Below, in pieces: positions 9,347 to 16,973 of a DNA stretch of 64,000 bases (position 1 is its first letter; every line of letters starts with the position of its first letter). The DNA is taken from positions 124,001-188,000 of the forward strand of contig CAWEYO010000025.1 in the NCBI GenBank assembly GCA_963813315.1. The letters are read 5' to 3'. The position numbers and the translations under genes are program-made. A model generated the notes under the pieces. That model was not told the DNA's origin, ran no database searches, and worked only from the letters and a program-made list of their open reading frames with translations. Source of the DNA: CAWEYO01 sp963813315 (GTDB taxonomy: Bacteria > Pseudomonadota > Alphaproteobacteria > Rhizobiales > Rhizobiaceae).

Positions 9347-10072
9347 TCAATGGTCGGCAACCACCGTGCAGTGGCCTCCGCCCCTCAGAATCGCGCCAAA
9401 GCCGCCTTTTTCATGAATCGAATAGACGATTATCGGAATGTTGTTTTCCCGTGCAAGCGCGATGGCTGTTGTGTCCATGATGGACAGCCCTTTCGTCAAG
9501 ACATCGCGGTGGCTGACGCGATCGTAGCGGGTGGCCGATGGGTCCGTTTTGGGATCGGCGGAGTATACCCCATCGACCTGCGTGCCCTTGAAGAGCGCAT
9601 CGGCGCCGATTTCCGCTGCCCGCAGCGCCGCCGCCGAATCGGTCGTGAAAAACGGATTTCCGGTGCCGCCAGCGAAAATCACCACCCTTCCCGCATTCAT
9701 GTAGGCTGTCGCCTGACGTTGCGAAAAGCTCTCGCAGATCTCCGGCATCGCAATCGCCGAAAGCACGACCGCGTCTACCCCGATCTTGACCAACGACGTC
9801 CTGAGCGCCAGCGAATTGATGACGGTCGCCAGCATCCCCATGTGGTCGCCGGTGACACGGTCGCCGCCCTTGGAGGCGACTGCCACGCCGCGAAAGATAT
9901 TGCCGCCGCCGATGACGACGCCGACTTCGACCCCGAGCGCGCGTGCTTCAGCTATGTCGGCGGCTATGCGGTCGACGACCGAGACATCTATACCGAAATG
10001 TTGTTCGCCCACCAGGGCTTCGCCGGAGGCCTTCAGCAGCACTCGCCGATACAAGGGCTTGGGGGTCATCAT
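9347..10072 (-). CDS. pyrH: Uridylate kinase PyrH
   Basis: PyrH phosphorylates UMP to UDP as a hexamer of the amino-acid-kinase fold. From the tandem ATG at 10072/10069 the product has about 240 residues, normal for the family. Visible motifs are RRVLLKASGEAL at the N-terminus, VIGGGNIFRGVA for nucleotide binding, and GTGNPFFTTDSAAALRA near the active site. The longer frame reaching 10198 runs into the intergenic region and is not supported by homology. Confidence 0.96.
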   Translation of the reverse strand: MMTPKPLYRRVLLKASGEALVGEQHFGIDVSVVDRIAADIAEARALGVEVGVVIGGGNIFRGVAVASKGGDRVTGDHMGMLATVINSLALRTSLVKIGVDAVVLSAIAMPEICESFSQRQATAYMNAGRVVIFAGGTGNPFFTTDSAAALRAAEIGADALFKGTQVDGVYSADPKTDPSATRYDRVSHRDVLTKGLSIMDTTAIALARENNIPIIVYSIHEKGGFGAILRGGGHCTVVADH

Positions 10073-10212
10073 GTCCTCGTCATGCGGGTCGTGGCGGCGG
10101 GCTTCACGGACGCCGTTGCTGCGCTCGGAAAATTCATTCGAAATCCGGCTTGCGATACACGAAGGGCACCGCGATGTCACGCGATGCCCTCGATCCAAGC
10201 TTGCAAGCCGTG

Positions 10213-11133
10213 TTACTTCTTGACGGCGGCCGCCACTTCGGCGGCAAAGTCAGTCTCTTCCCGTTCGATGCCCTCGCCAAGCGCGAACCGGACAAAGCCC
10301 GTGATCTTCGCCGGCGCGCCGATGTCCTTTTCGGCATCCTTGAGCGCCTTCTCGACGGTCACATCGGGATTCATGACGAATGTCTGCTTCAAGAGCACGA
10401 CTTCCTCGTAGAACTTGCGCAGCCGGCCTTCGACCATCTTCTCGATGATGTTTTCAGGCTTGCCCGACTGGCGGGCCTGATCCGAGAAAATCGCCTTTTC
10501 GCGTTCGACCGCCGCCGGATCGACTTCCTCGGCAGTCAGCGCCAGCGGGTTGGTCGCGGCGACATGCATGGCGACCTGACGCGCGAAGGCGCGGGCAGCT
10601 TCGGCCTTGCCCGACGTCTCCAGCGCGACCAGCACGCCAAGCTTGCCGAGGCCGTCGGCGACCGAGTTATGGACGTAGGTCGCGACAACGCCTTCACCAA
10701 CGGAGAGCTTGGCCGAGCGGCGGAATCCCAAATTCTCGCCGATCGCGCCGACGGCATCCTTGATCGTCGCGGTGACGGTCTTTTCCGAGCCTGGATATTT
10801 GGCGTTGGCAACCGCCTCCGTCGCGCCGAAAGCAAGCGCGACCTTGGCAACATTCCCGACGATCTCCTGGAAGGCGGCATTGCGGGCAACGAAATCAGTC
10901 TCCGAGTTGACCTCCACGACAGCCGCCTCGCGCAAGCCGGAATCGATACCGATCAGACCTTCGGCCGCCGTACGGCTTGCCTTCTTGTCCGCCTTGGCGA
11001 TGCCCTTCTTGCGCAGCCAGTCGACAGCCGCCTCCATATCCCCGCCGGTTTCGGCAAGGGCGGCCTTGCAGTCCATCATGCCCGCGCCAGTCAATTCGCG
11101 GAGTTCTTTCACTTGTGCTGCCGAAATGCTCAT
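10213..11133 (-). CDS. tsf: Translation elongation factor Ts
   Basis: EF-Ts is the nucleotide exchange factor of EF-Tu. The 306-residue protein has the N-terminal UBA-like domain (VKELRELTGAGMMDCKAALA), then the core domain with the HNSVADGLGKLGVLVALE strand, a dimerisation module and a C-terminal module. It follows rpsB by 120 bp, the usual pairing of S2 and EF-Ts. Start, length and motifs are all regular. Confidence 0.97.
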   Translation of the reverse strand: MSISAAQVKELRELTGAGMMDCKAALAETGGDMEAAVDWLRKKGIAKADKKASRTAAEGLIGIDSGLREAAVVEVNSETDFVARNAAFQEIVGNVAKVALAFGATEAVANAKYPGSEKTVTATIKDAVGAIGENLGFRRSAKLSVGEGVVATYVHNSVADGLGKLGVLVALETSGKAEAARAFARQVAMHVAATNPLALTAEEVDPAAVEREKAIFSDQARQSGKPENIIEKMVEGRLRKFYEEVVLLKQTFVMNPDVTVEKALKDAEKDIGAPAKITGFVRFALGEGIEREETDFAAEVAAAVKK

Positions 11134-11253
11134 TGGTCGCCTCTTTGTTTGAAATGCGGAGGCGCACCATCGAAGCTCGATGATGCGCCGGCCGCGGGCG
11201 CAAATCCGCCAAGTCCAGGTTTTGTCGACGAAGGCCCAGACGGCCTTCGGGGA

Positions 11254-12036
11254 TCACTCGCCGGCGGCGTCGCTGGCCGGGGTCTCATTCAGCGTCGGCT
11301 CGGCCGGAGCTTCGGCCGCGGCGCCGATGTCGATGCCGAGTGCGCCCTGCTGGCGGGCGATGCCATCGATCGCGGCCTTCGCAACCAGTTCGCAGTAGAG
11401 CGAGATCGCGCGCTGCGCGTCGTCATTGCCCGGAATCGGGAAATCGATCCGGTCCGGATCGCAGTTGGAATCGATGACCGCCACGACCGGGATGCCAAGG
11501 CGCTTGGCTTCCTGAATGGCAATCGCTTCCTTGTTGGTGTCGATCACGAACATCAGGTCGGGCGTCGAGCCCATGTCCTTGATGCCGCCCAGCGCTTTGT
11601 TGAGTTTTTCGCGCTCGCGATCGAGATTCAGGCGCTCCTTCTTGGTGAAGCCCTGGGCATCGCCGGCCAGCATTTCGTCCAGCTTGCGCAGGCGCTGGAT
11701 CGAATTGGAAATCGTCTTCCAGTTGGTCAGCATGCCGCCGAGCCAGCGCGAGTTGACATAGTATTGAGCCGAACGCTGCGCGGCATCGGCAACGATTTCC
11801 GAAGCCTGGCGCTTGGTGCCTACAAACAGCACGCGGCCGCCCTTCGCGACGGTGTCGGAAACCTGCTTCAGCGCCTGGTGGAGCATCGGCACGGTCTGCG
11901 AGAGGTCAATGATATGGATATTGTTGCGGGCGCCGTAGATATACGTCGCCATTTTCGGGTTCCAGCGATGGGTCTGGTGGCCGAAGTGAACACCAGCTTC
12001 CAATAGCTGGCGCATGCTGAAATCAGGCAGAGCCAT
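11254..12036 (-). CDS. rpsB: 30S ribosomal protein S2
   Basis: S2 binds the 30S head-body junction. The ATG at 12036 gives the canonical N-terminus MALPDFSMRQLLEAGVHFGH; upstream in-frame sequence is unrelated. The 260-residue product shows the family segments WNPKMATYIYGARNNIHIID and RIDFPIPGNDDAQRAI. It has the Ala/Glu-rich C-terminal extension common in rhizobial S2. The 193 bp between this start and the DUF4031 gene should hold the promoter and leader; no distinct S2-binding leader was identified. Confidence 0.97.
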   Translation of the reverse strand: MALPDFSMRQLLEAGVHFGHQTHRWNPKMATYIYGARNNIHIIDLSQTVPMLHQALKQVSDTVAKGGRVLFVGTKRQASEIVADAAQRSAQYYVNSRWLGGMLTNWKTISNSIQRLRKLDEMLAGDAQGFTKKERLNLDREREKLNKALGGIKDMGSTPDLMFVIDTNKEAIAIQEAKRLGIPVVAVIDSNCDPDRIDFPIPGNDDAQRAISLYCELVAKAAIDGIARQQGALGIDIGAAAEAPAEPTLNETPASDAAGE

Positions 12037-12229
12037 TCTCTTTCCTTTCCGGTTGGCCTCCACGGACACTTGACGAAGGAAGCGGGCTTCTATCGCCACC
12101 GGAGGTTTCAGCCGGATTTTGCCGGCAGCTACCCAAGTCCGTGTGTGGAATGGAGGCGCATATACGTGGTGATCGAACGAAAAGCAAGCACGCGCCGCGC
12201 GACTGTTTGTCCGCGGCCAGGCAAGGCGA

Positions 12230-12547
12230 TCAACTGCGCCAAGCACGGCCCGTGCCGCGTGCTTGATCAGGCTTCGGCGCCTTGCCGTGCCTAACCCGAA
12301 CGCGGCGGAAAACGGCGACCATCTGCTCACGCGTGCAGGAAACAGCGCCAAGGGCGATGGCGCGGCGGCGCTCATACGCCGTTAGGTCGTAGTGCGGCGC
12401 CGTCGTTTTGGGTGGGCCCTGATAGATCAAACGGTGAACGCCAAGATGTGCTGCAAAGCGATGAAGCTCGTCGGTGTCGTCCGCCAGCAGATGGCACCAG
12501 CGCTTGCCGACCCACGCCCAGATTGCTTCGTCGACATAGACAGCCAT
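12230..12547 (-). CDS. DUF4031 domain-containing protein
   Basis: This is a 105-residue protein matching DUF4031 from start to end: MAVYVDEAIWAWVGKRWCHL, then LADDTDELHRFAAHLGVHR, then PHYDLTAYERRRAIALGAV. No biochemical function is established for the family that I can cite. The last about 15 residues are basic and probably disordered. It lies 9 bp downstream of eipB on the same strand and upstream of rpsB. The match is good; the function is unknown. Confidence 0.8.
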   Translation of the reverse strand: MAVYVDEAIWAWVGKRWCHLLADDTDELHRFAAHLGVHRLIYQGPPKTTAPHYDLTAYERRRAIALGAVSCTREQMVAVFRRVRVRHGKAPKPDQARGTGRAWRS

Positions 12548-12556
12548 GCCGGAGGA

Positions 12557-13381
12557 CTATTTCGTGCAGCTTTTCGGCATGTCGAAGAGCGACAGATCGA
12601 CAAGCTTTCCCTTCATGGAGAAATCGCCGTAGTCCATCAACAGGTCGCGCGTCAGGCCGTTCTTGTGCATCTTGAAGCTGATCCGGTACTGCGGCAACTC
12701 CTCCCCGCCCTTCTTCGCCTCATCGAAGTAAGCTATGTCAACGGGCCAAAAGGCGTCCTTGCCGAGGCCCGCGAGCGCCGGAACCTCGGGGTCGTTGTTG
12801 TCGGCCTTTTCCTGCTTGCCGATCACGACAGTCGTTGTCATCACCTGGTTCGCGTCCTCGGACCCGTCGAACAGGCTGGTCTCGTAGAAACTCTCGCCCT
12901 TTTCGGCCTTGCCCAGGAGTTCAATCAGGTGCTGCGTGGGGAACTGCGTCAGTGCGAGGTCGAGTTTCTGTTCTTCCGGCTTCTCGATATCGACAGCCAA
13001 ACCGGACAATTCGCGCGTGGCAATTCCTCTCACTTCGCGATCGAGGTTCTGGTCCACGAATGACTTGGTCACAAAGCTGAACGTCTTGCCGTCGCCATCC
13101 TCGAAGGTAGTGGTCTGCTGGTCGGTGAGCCGCGACACGTCGCTGGTGTCAATTCGGGTGACGAACCGGAAGGTGACGGTGTAACCTTCGCACGGCGAGC
13201 CATTGAATTCATAGACCATTCGACCGGAAAGGCCCGTGATTCCCGAGCGGTCGTTTGCTCGGTCAAGGGCAAGGTCGTAGACGGCCCTGTGCGGTGCAAG
13301 CAGCGGTGCAGGCGCTGCCTCCGCGCCAGGGACAGCCCAGGAGGCAGCGAGGGCAAGCAAAGCGAGGCGCAGTGCGCGCAT
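12557..13381 (-). CDS. eipB: EipB family cell-envelope integrity protein (DUF1849)
   Basis: The protein resembles EipB, described in Brucella as a periplasmic beta-spiral protein needed for envelope integrity. From the ATG at 13381 (274 residues) there is a signal peptide ending near AEAAPAPL, then the repeated-strand domain (HRAVYDLALDRA, GRMVYEFNGSPC, VTFRFVTRID). Two cysteines, C64 in NGSPCEGY and C272 in PKSCTK, correspond to the disulfide reported for the family. It is divergent from the RidA-like gene and close to the tail of the DUF4031 gene. Confidence 0.85.
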   Translation of the reverse strand: MRALRLALLALAASWAVPGAEAAPAPLLAPHRAVYDLALDRANDRSGITGLSGRMVYEFNGSPCEGYTVTFRFVTRIDTSDVSRLTDQQTTTFEDGDGKTFSFVTKSFVDQNLDREVRGIATRELSGLAVDIEKPEEQKLDLALTQFPTQHLIELLGKAEKGESFYETSLFDGSEDANQVMTTTVVIGKQEKADNNDPEVPALAGLGKDAFWPVDIAYFDEAKKGGEELPQYRISFKMHKNGLTRDLLMDYGDFSMKGKLVDLSLFDMPKSCTK

Positions 13382-13518
13382 GAAAGGACGACTCCCAGCA
13401 GTTGCGGCGCTGACCGCCGCAATCAAAGATGGCCTACAATAAAAAAAGTCGTGGCGGAAGCGAGGCAAAAATTGCACTTTCGACGGCTTCCAGACCTACC
13501 ATGGCAGACGAGGACAGT

Positions 13519-13986
13519 ATGATGGGCGATTCAATAGAAAAGCGGCTGAGCGATCTCGGCGTTTCCCTGCCGGCGGCGGCGGCCCCAGCGGCAAACTACG
13601 TGCCCTTCACGCGGACCGGCAATCTTGCGTTCACCGCCGGCCAGTTGCCTCTGAAGGACGGCAAGCTCGCGGCGACCGGCCTGCTTGGGCGCGACGTCGA
13701 TGTCGAGACGGGCAAGGAAGCCGCGAAATTCTGCGCAATCAACATTCTCGCGCAGGCAAAGGCAGCAATCGGCGATCTTGAGCGAATCCGCCGCCTTGTG
13801 AAAATCACGGTCTTTGTGGCGTCGGCGCCCGGCTTCACCGAACAGCACCTCGTCGCCAACGGCGCCTCCGACTTCCTTGTCGCTGTCCTTGGCGACCGCG
13901 GAAAACACGCGCGCTCGGCCGTTGGTGTGGCGTCGTTGCCGTTGAATGCACCCGTCGAAATTGAAGCCATCATCGAGACTGAATGA
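13519..13986 (+). CDS. RidA/YjgF-family protein
   Basis: This is a trimeric small-protein family; founding members deaminate reactive enamine/imine intermediates. From the ATG at 13519, preceded by GACGAGGACAG, the product has 155 residues. It shows FTAGQLPLKDGKLAATG, the helix region FCAINILAQAKAAIGDLE, and the C-terminal HARSAVGVASLPLNAPVEIE, whose Arg is the usual substrate-binding residue. It belongs to the longer subfamily whose members often have no proven deaminase activity. Two further ATGs at 13429 and 13501 are less well placed for ribosome binding. Confidence 0.9.
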   Translation: MMGDSIEKRLSDLGVSLPAAAAPAANYVPFTRTGNLAFTAGQLPLKDGKLAATGLLGRDVDVETGKEAAKFCAINILAQAKAAIGDLERIRRLVKITVFVASAPGFTEQHLVANGASDFLVAVLGDRGKHARSAVGVASLPLNAPVEIEAIIETE

Positions 13987-14008
13987 CAGCGGCCGGAACG
14001 CGAACCCC

Positions 14009-14737
14009 ATGATCGACATTTCCTGGCTCGCCGCGCGCCCGATCGCCCATCGCGGTTTTCACGACCTCAACAACACCAGATGGGAGAACACGCTGTCGGC
14101 CTTCGAAGCCGCCGCCGGGCGAGGCTATGCGATCGAATGCGACGTGCATCTCACCAGTGACGGCGTTCCGGTCGTCTTTCACGATCAGGGTCTGCAGCGG
14201 CTGACCGGCGTTGAAGGCCACATATGGCAAAGGACGGCCCGCGAAATGACCGCCCTGAAGGTAGGCGGCACAGCCGACCACGTTCCCACCCTCAGCGACA
14301 CGCTGGACCTTGTGGATGGGCGGGTGCCGCTGGTGGTCGAGCTCAAGGGAATTCCGGGGCACGACGACGGCCTTGTGGCGCGCGTATGCGAAACGCTGCG
14401 CGCCTATCGCGGCAAGGCGGCGATCATGTCATTCGACCACTGGCTGATTCGCCAGTTTCCTGCCCATGCGCAGGACATCCCGACCGGCCTTACGGCCTGC
14501 GGTTCGCTCGATCACGAGCTTGAGGCGCACTTCTCGATGCTGGCGCACAGCATTTCCTTCGTGTCCTATGGAGTCTTCGACTTACCGAACCGTTTCGTCG
14601 CATTCGCGCGCGAGCGACTCGCAATGCCCGTCATTTCGTGGACCGTCCGCGAGCCGGCGGACATCGAGAGGACCTTCTCCCATGCGGACCAGATGACATT
14701 CGAAGGATTCGATCCCGGCCCGGCGCTCGGCGCCTGA
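14009..14737 (+). CDS. Glycerophosphodiester phosphodiesterase family protein
   Basis: The product (242 residues) is a cytoplasmic-type GDPD TIM barrel without a signal peptide. Catalytic features are visible: AHRGFHD (H14), WENTLSAFEAA (E27), AIECDVHLTSDG (E43, D45), VVFHDQ (H58) and LVVELKG. Members hydrolyse glycerophosphodiesters to glycerol 3-phosphate and an alcohol. The start at MIDISW lies 22 bp after the RidA-like gene, so the two are probably cotranscribed. Substrate specificity cannot be read from the sequence. Confidence 0.9.
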   Translation: MIDISWLAARPIAHRGFHDLNNTRWENTLSAFEAAAGRGYAIECDVHLTSDGVPVVFHDQGLQRLTGVEGHIWQRTAREMTALKVGGTADHVPTLSDTLDLVDGRVPLVVELKGIPGHDDGLVARVCETLRAYRGKAAIMSFDHWLIRQFPAHAQDIPTGLTACGSLDHELEAHFSMLAHSISFVSYGVFDLPNRFVAFARERLAMPVISWTVREPADIERTFSHADQMTFEGFDPGPALGA

Positions 14738-14790
14738 ATGTTGTGTGAAGTGATTTTGCGTAAACGCCGTCTGCGATCTATCTAAGGTGC

Positions 14791-16038
14791 ATGAAGAACA
14801 ATGCGGACTGGGGCACGGTGAAGTCGGGGGGCGAATACGCTATCCGTGGTGCCGCCAGCATCGGTGCGTTTGCGGAAAACGAATGGAATCGCCTTGCGGG
14901 CACTGCTCGCGATGATAGAGAGAACGGCTATAACCCATTCCTTTCATTCGCTTTTCTGACTGCCTTGGAAGAGTCCGGCTGCGCCGTTGGCCGCTCGGGC
15001 TGGCAGGGACATCACCTGCGTCTCGAAACGGCGGACGGCGCGTTGCTCGGCGCAGTACCGTGCTATGTCAAGTCCCACAGCCGGGGCGAATATGTGTTCG
15101 ATCATGGCTGGGCGGACGCCTTCGAGCGCGCCGGCGGCCGCTACTATCCCAAGCTGCAGGTGTCGGTCCCCTTCACACCGGTGACCGGTCCCCGTCTGCT
15201 CACCCGCCGCGACGGCGTCGATCATGGCGCGATCAAGACTGCCCTCGCGGCGGGACTGAAAGCCGTGACGGATCGGCTCGGCGTTTCCTCTGCGCATGTG
15301 ACATTCGCCGAGGCACAAGACATCGCCGCGCTGGAGAGCGCTGGATTTCTGAAGCGAACCGACCAGCAGTTCCATTTCTTCAACCACGGCTATTCGAGCT
15401 ACGATGAATTTCTGACCACACTTGCCTCACGCAAGCGCAAAGCGCTGAAGAAGGAACGGCGAGAGGCCCTGGCGGCGGGGATTTCGATCGAATGGCTGAC
15501 CGGCAGCGACCTTACGGAGTCGGTATGGGACAATTTCTTCGCCTTCTACATGGACACCGGCGGCCGAAAATGGGGACGTCCCTACCTTAATCGCCGCTTC
15601 TTTTCGCTGGCAGGCGAGCGTATGCGCGACGACATCTTGCTGGTGATGGCCAGGCGCGGGGGCCGCTACATCGCCGGCGCTATCAACTTCATCGGCTCCG
15701 ATGCACTTTACGGCCGCAACTGGGGCTGCGTAGAGGATCACCCCTTCCTGCATTTCGAAGTCTGCTATCATCAGGCCATCGATTTCGCCATTCAAAGGAA
15801 GCTGAAAACCGTCGAAGCCGGTGCGCAGGGCGAACACAAGCTCGCTCGAGGCTATATGCCGGTTACGATGCAGTCCGCGCACTACATCGCCCACCCTGGG
15901 CTGAGAAAGGCCATCGCCGACTATCTCCGGCGGGAACGGCGTGAGGTCGCCTATACGGGGGCATACCTCGAAGAGCACGGCCCGTTCAAGAAAGGGCTGC
16001 CGCGGACCGGTGGCCGGGAAACCTTGAAAACAGACTGA
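14791..16038 (+). CDS. GNAT-fold FemAB-like protein (DUF482, PF04339 family)
   Basis: The 415-residue product matches the DUF482/FemAB-like family: NGYNPFLSFAFLTALEESG at the N-terminus, VPFTPVTGPRLL in the middle, then RKRKALKKERREAL, and LKTVEAGAQGEHKLARGY followed by MPVTMQSAHYI at the C-terminus. FemAB relatives transfer aminoacyl groups from aminoacyl-tRNA, but the substrate of DUF482 members is not established to my knowledge. There is no signal peptide or transmembrane segment. It sits 53 bp after the GDPD gene on the same strand. Confidence 0.85.
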   Translation: MKNNADWGTVKSGGEYAIRGAASIGAFAENEWNRLAGTARDDRENGYNPFLSFAFLTALEESGCAVGRSGWQGHHLRLETADGALLGAVPCYVKSHSRGEYVFDHGWADAFERAGGRYYPKLQVSVPFTPVTGPRLLTRRDGVDHGAIKTALAAGLKAVTDRLGVSSAHVTFAEAQDIAALESAGFLKRTDQQFHFFNHGYSSYDEFLTTLASRKRKALKKERREALAAGISIEWLTGSDLTESVWDNFFAFYMDTGGRKWGRPYLNRRFFSLAGERMRDDILLVMARRGGRYIAGAINFIGSDALYGRNWGCVEDHPFLHFEVCYHQAIDFAIQRKLKTVEAGAQGEHKLARGYMPVTMQSAHYIAHPGLRKAIADYLRRERREVAYTGAYLEEHGPFKKGLPRTGGRETLKTD

Positions 16039-16086
16039 CAGGCCGGTTGACGGCGGTGAGGTCGGCACGGAGTATGGTCCGACCAT

Positions 16087-16187
16087 AATGCATGTCGCCA
16101 AAAAGTGCGCAGCGGTTTTGGGCGACATGCACAAAACAACAGCCTAAAGCGCGTCGCATGAATCCGTTTCGAAGCAATGCGCTTTAG
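16087..16187 (+). repeat. Mosaic palindromic repeat, family A (copy 1)
   Basis: Two palindromic modules lie in tandem. Module 1 has arms GCATGTCG and CGACATGC around CCAAAA/TTTTGG; module 2 has arms CTAAAGCGC and GCGCTTTAG. The same unit recurs at 31014, 32519, 60327 and 62534 and in part at 51931. It ends 13 bp before the HIT gene. The organisation resembles rhizobial intergenic mosaic elements. Confidence 0.85.
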
Positions 16188-16200
16188 GCTCGGTGAGGAG

Positions 16201-16638
16201 ATGATGACGACACACGGTTACGACAGCAACAATGTCTTCGCAAAGATTTTGCGCGGCGAGATGCCGGCGTACAAGGTCTACGAGGACGCCGACACCTTCG
16301 CCTTCATGGACATCATGCCGCGGGGCGACGGTCACTGCCTTGTCATCCCCAAGAAGCCGTCCCGCAACATTCTTGACGCCGATCCGGAAAGCCTGGCCGC
16401 ATTGATCCGATCGACGCAGAAGCTCGCCCGCGCGGTCGTGAAGGCGTTTTCCGCTGCCGGCGTCACGATCCAGCAATTCAACGAACAGGCAGGTGGCCAA
16501 GTGGTGTTCCACCTGCACGTGCATGTCATGCCACGCTTCGAAGGGGTCGCATTGAAGCCTCCCGCGGGACCGATGGAGAAGCCGGAAGTTCTCGAGGCGA
16601 ACGCCGGGAAAATCAGAGCGGCTCTGGAGAGCATCTAA
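16201..16638 (+). CDS. HIT family (Hint-like) protein
   Basis: This is a 145-residue nucleotide-binding hydrolase/transferase of the histidine-triad superfamily. It shows NVFAKILRGEMPAYKVYED at the N-terminus, DIMPRGDGHCLVIPKK in the core, and the triad FHLHVHVMP with the final catalytic His. Hint proteins hydrolyse AMP-lysine or aminoacyl-adenylates; the physiological role is usually unclear. The start ATG ATG ACG directly follows GTGAGGAG, so the second ATG (16204) is possible. The repeat immediately upstream means its promoter must lie in or before the repeat. Confidence 0.93.
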   Translation: MMTTHGYDSNNVFAKILRGEMPAYKVYEDADTFAFMDIMPRGDGHCLVIPKKPSRNILDADPESLAALIRSTQKLARAVVKAFSAAGVTIQQFNEQAGGQVVFHLHVHVMPRFEGVALKPPAGPMEKPEVLEANAGKIRAALESI

Positions 16639-16640
16639 TT

Positions 16641-16655
16641 TAAAGCGCGTCGCAT
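16641..16655 (+). repeat. Partial family A repeat arm
   Basis: TAAAGCGCGTCGCAT directly after the HIT stop codon equals the first arm of family A module 2; the second arm is absent. It is read as a truncated copy. Confidence 0.55.
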
Positions 16656-16687
16656 CCAATGTGATTCAGGAATACTGGCGGGATTGC

Positions 16688-16845
16688 ACCCCCCTCTGTC
16701 CTGGACATCTCCCCCTCAAAAGGGGAGAGATCAGCAGCTGCGATGCAGCGCTAACCGCCAACGTCGCAGGATAAGCATCGCAATGACGCGCCTGATCTCC
16801 CCCTTGAGGGGGAGATGACCCGGCAGGACATCGGGGGCTGAGGCA
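16688..16845. repeat. CT/GA-rich palindromic intergenic repeat, family C (copy 1)
   Basis: The segment has an imperfect inverted structure: CCCCCTCTGTCCTG near 16690 pairs with CAGGACATCGGGGG near 16824, and each side carries its own hairpin (TCTCCCCCTTGAGGGGGAGA on the right). A shorter relative lies at 40232-40290. Such elements are widespread between rhizobial genes. No gene is present between 16639 and 16973. Confidence 0.7.
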
Positions 16846-16924
16846 GAGCAACGTGGCGGCAAACTGCGGAGTGAGGTCGACTGTACACGACCACGCGTTA
16901 GTGTGGTGAAGGTCGCTAATCAAA

Positions 16925-16952
16925 AAAGCCGCCGGTTGCCCGGCGGCTTTTT
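16925..16952 (-). terminator. Rho-independent terminator of rpoC
   Basis: An 11-bp perfect stem (AAAGCCGCCGG / CCGGCGGCTTT) with a TTGC loop is followed on the minus strand by a run of six T. It lies 22 bp past the rpoC stop codon and should end the rpl-rpoBC transcript. The plus strand has a weaker T run, so bidirectional action is possible. Confidence 0.88.
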
Positions 16953-16973
16953 CGTTGACTTTGAGTTCGCCGG

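Noticed and set aside
9943..12006. A 687-codon plus-strand frame
   Set aside because: It covers the opposite strand of pyrH, tsf and rpsB, all of which are clearly real; it has no motifs.
12557..16638. A defence or toxin-antitoxin system around the DUF4031, RidA, GDPD and HIT genes
   Set aside because: These are ordinary housekeeping-type families in a conserved-looking context; no effector, nuclease or toxin pair is visible.
16688..16845. Transcription terminators after the HIT gene
   Set aside because: The hairpins lack T runs and the same CT/GA-rich sequence recurs at 40232, so it is listed as a repeat; a secondary terminating effect is not excluded.
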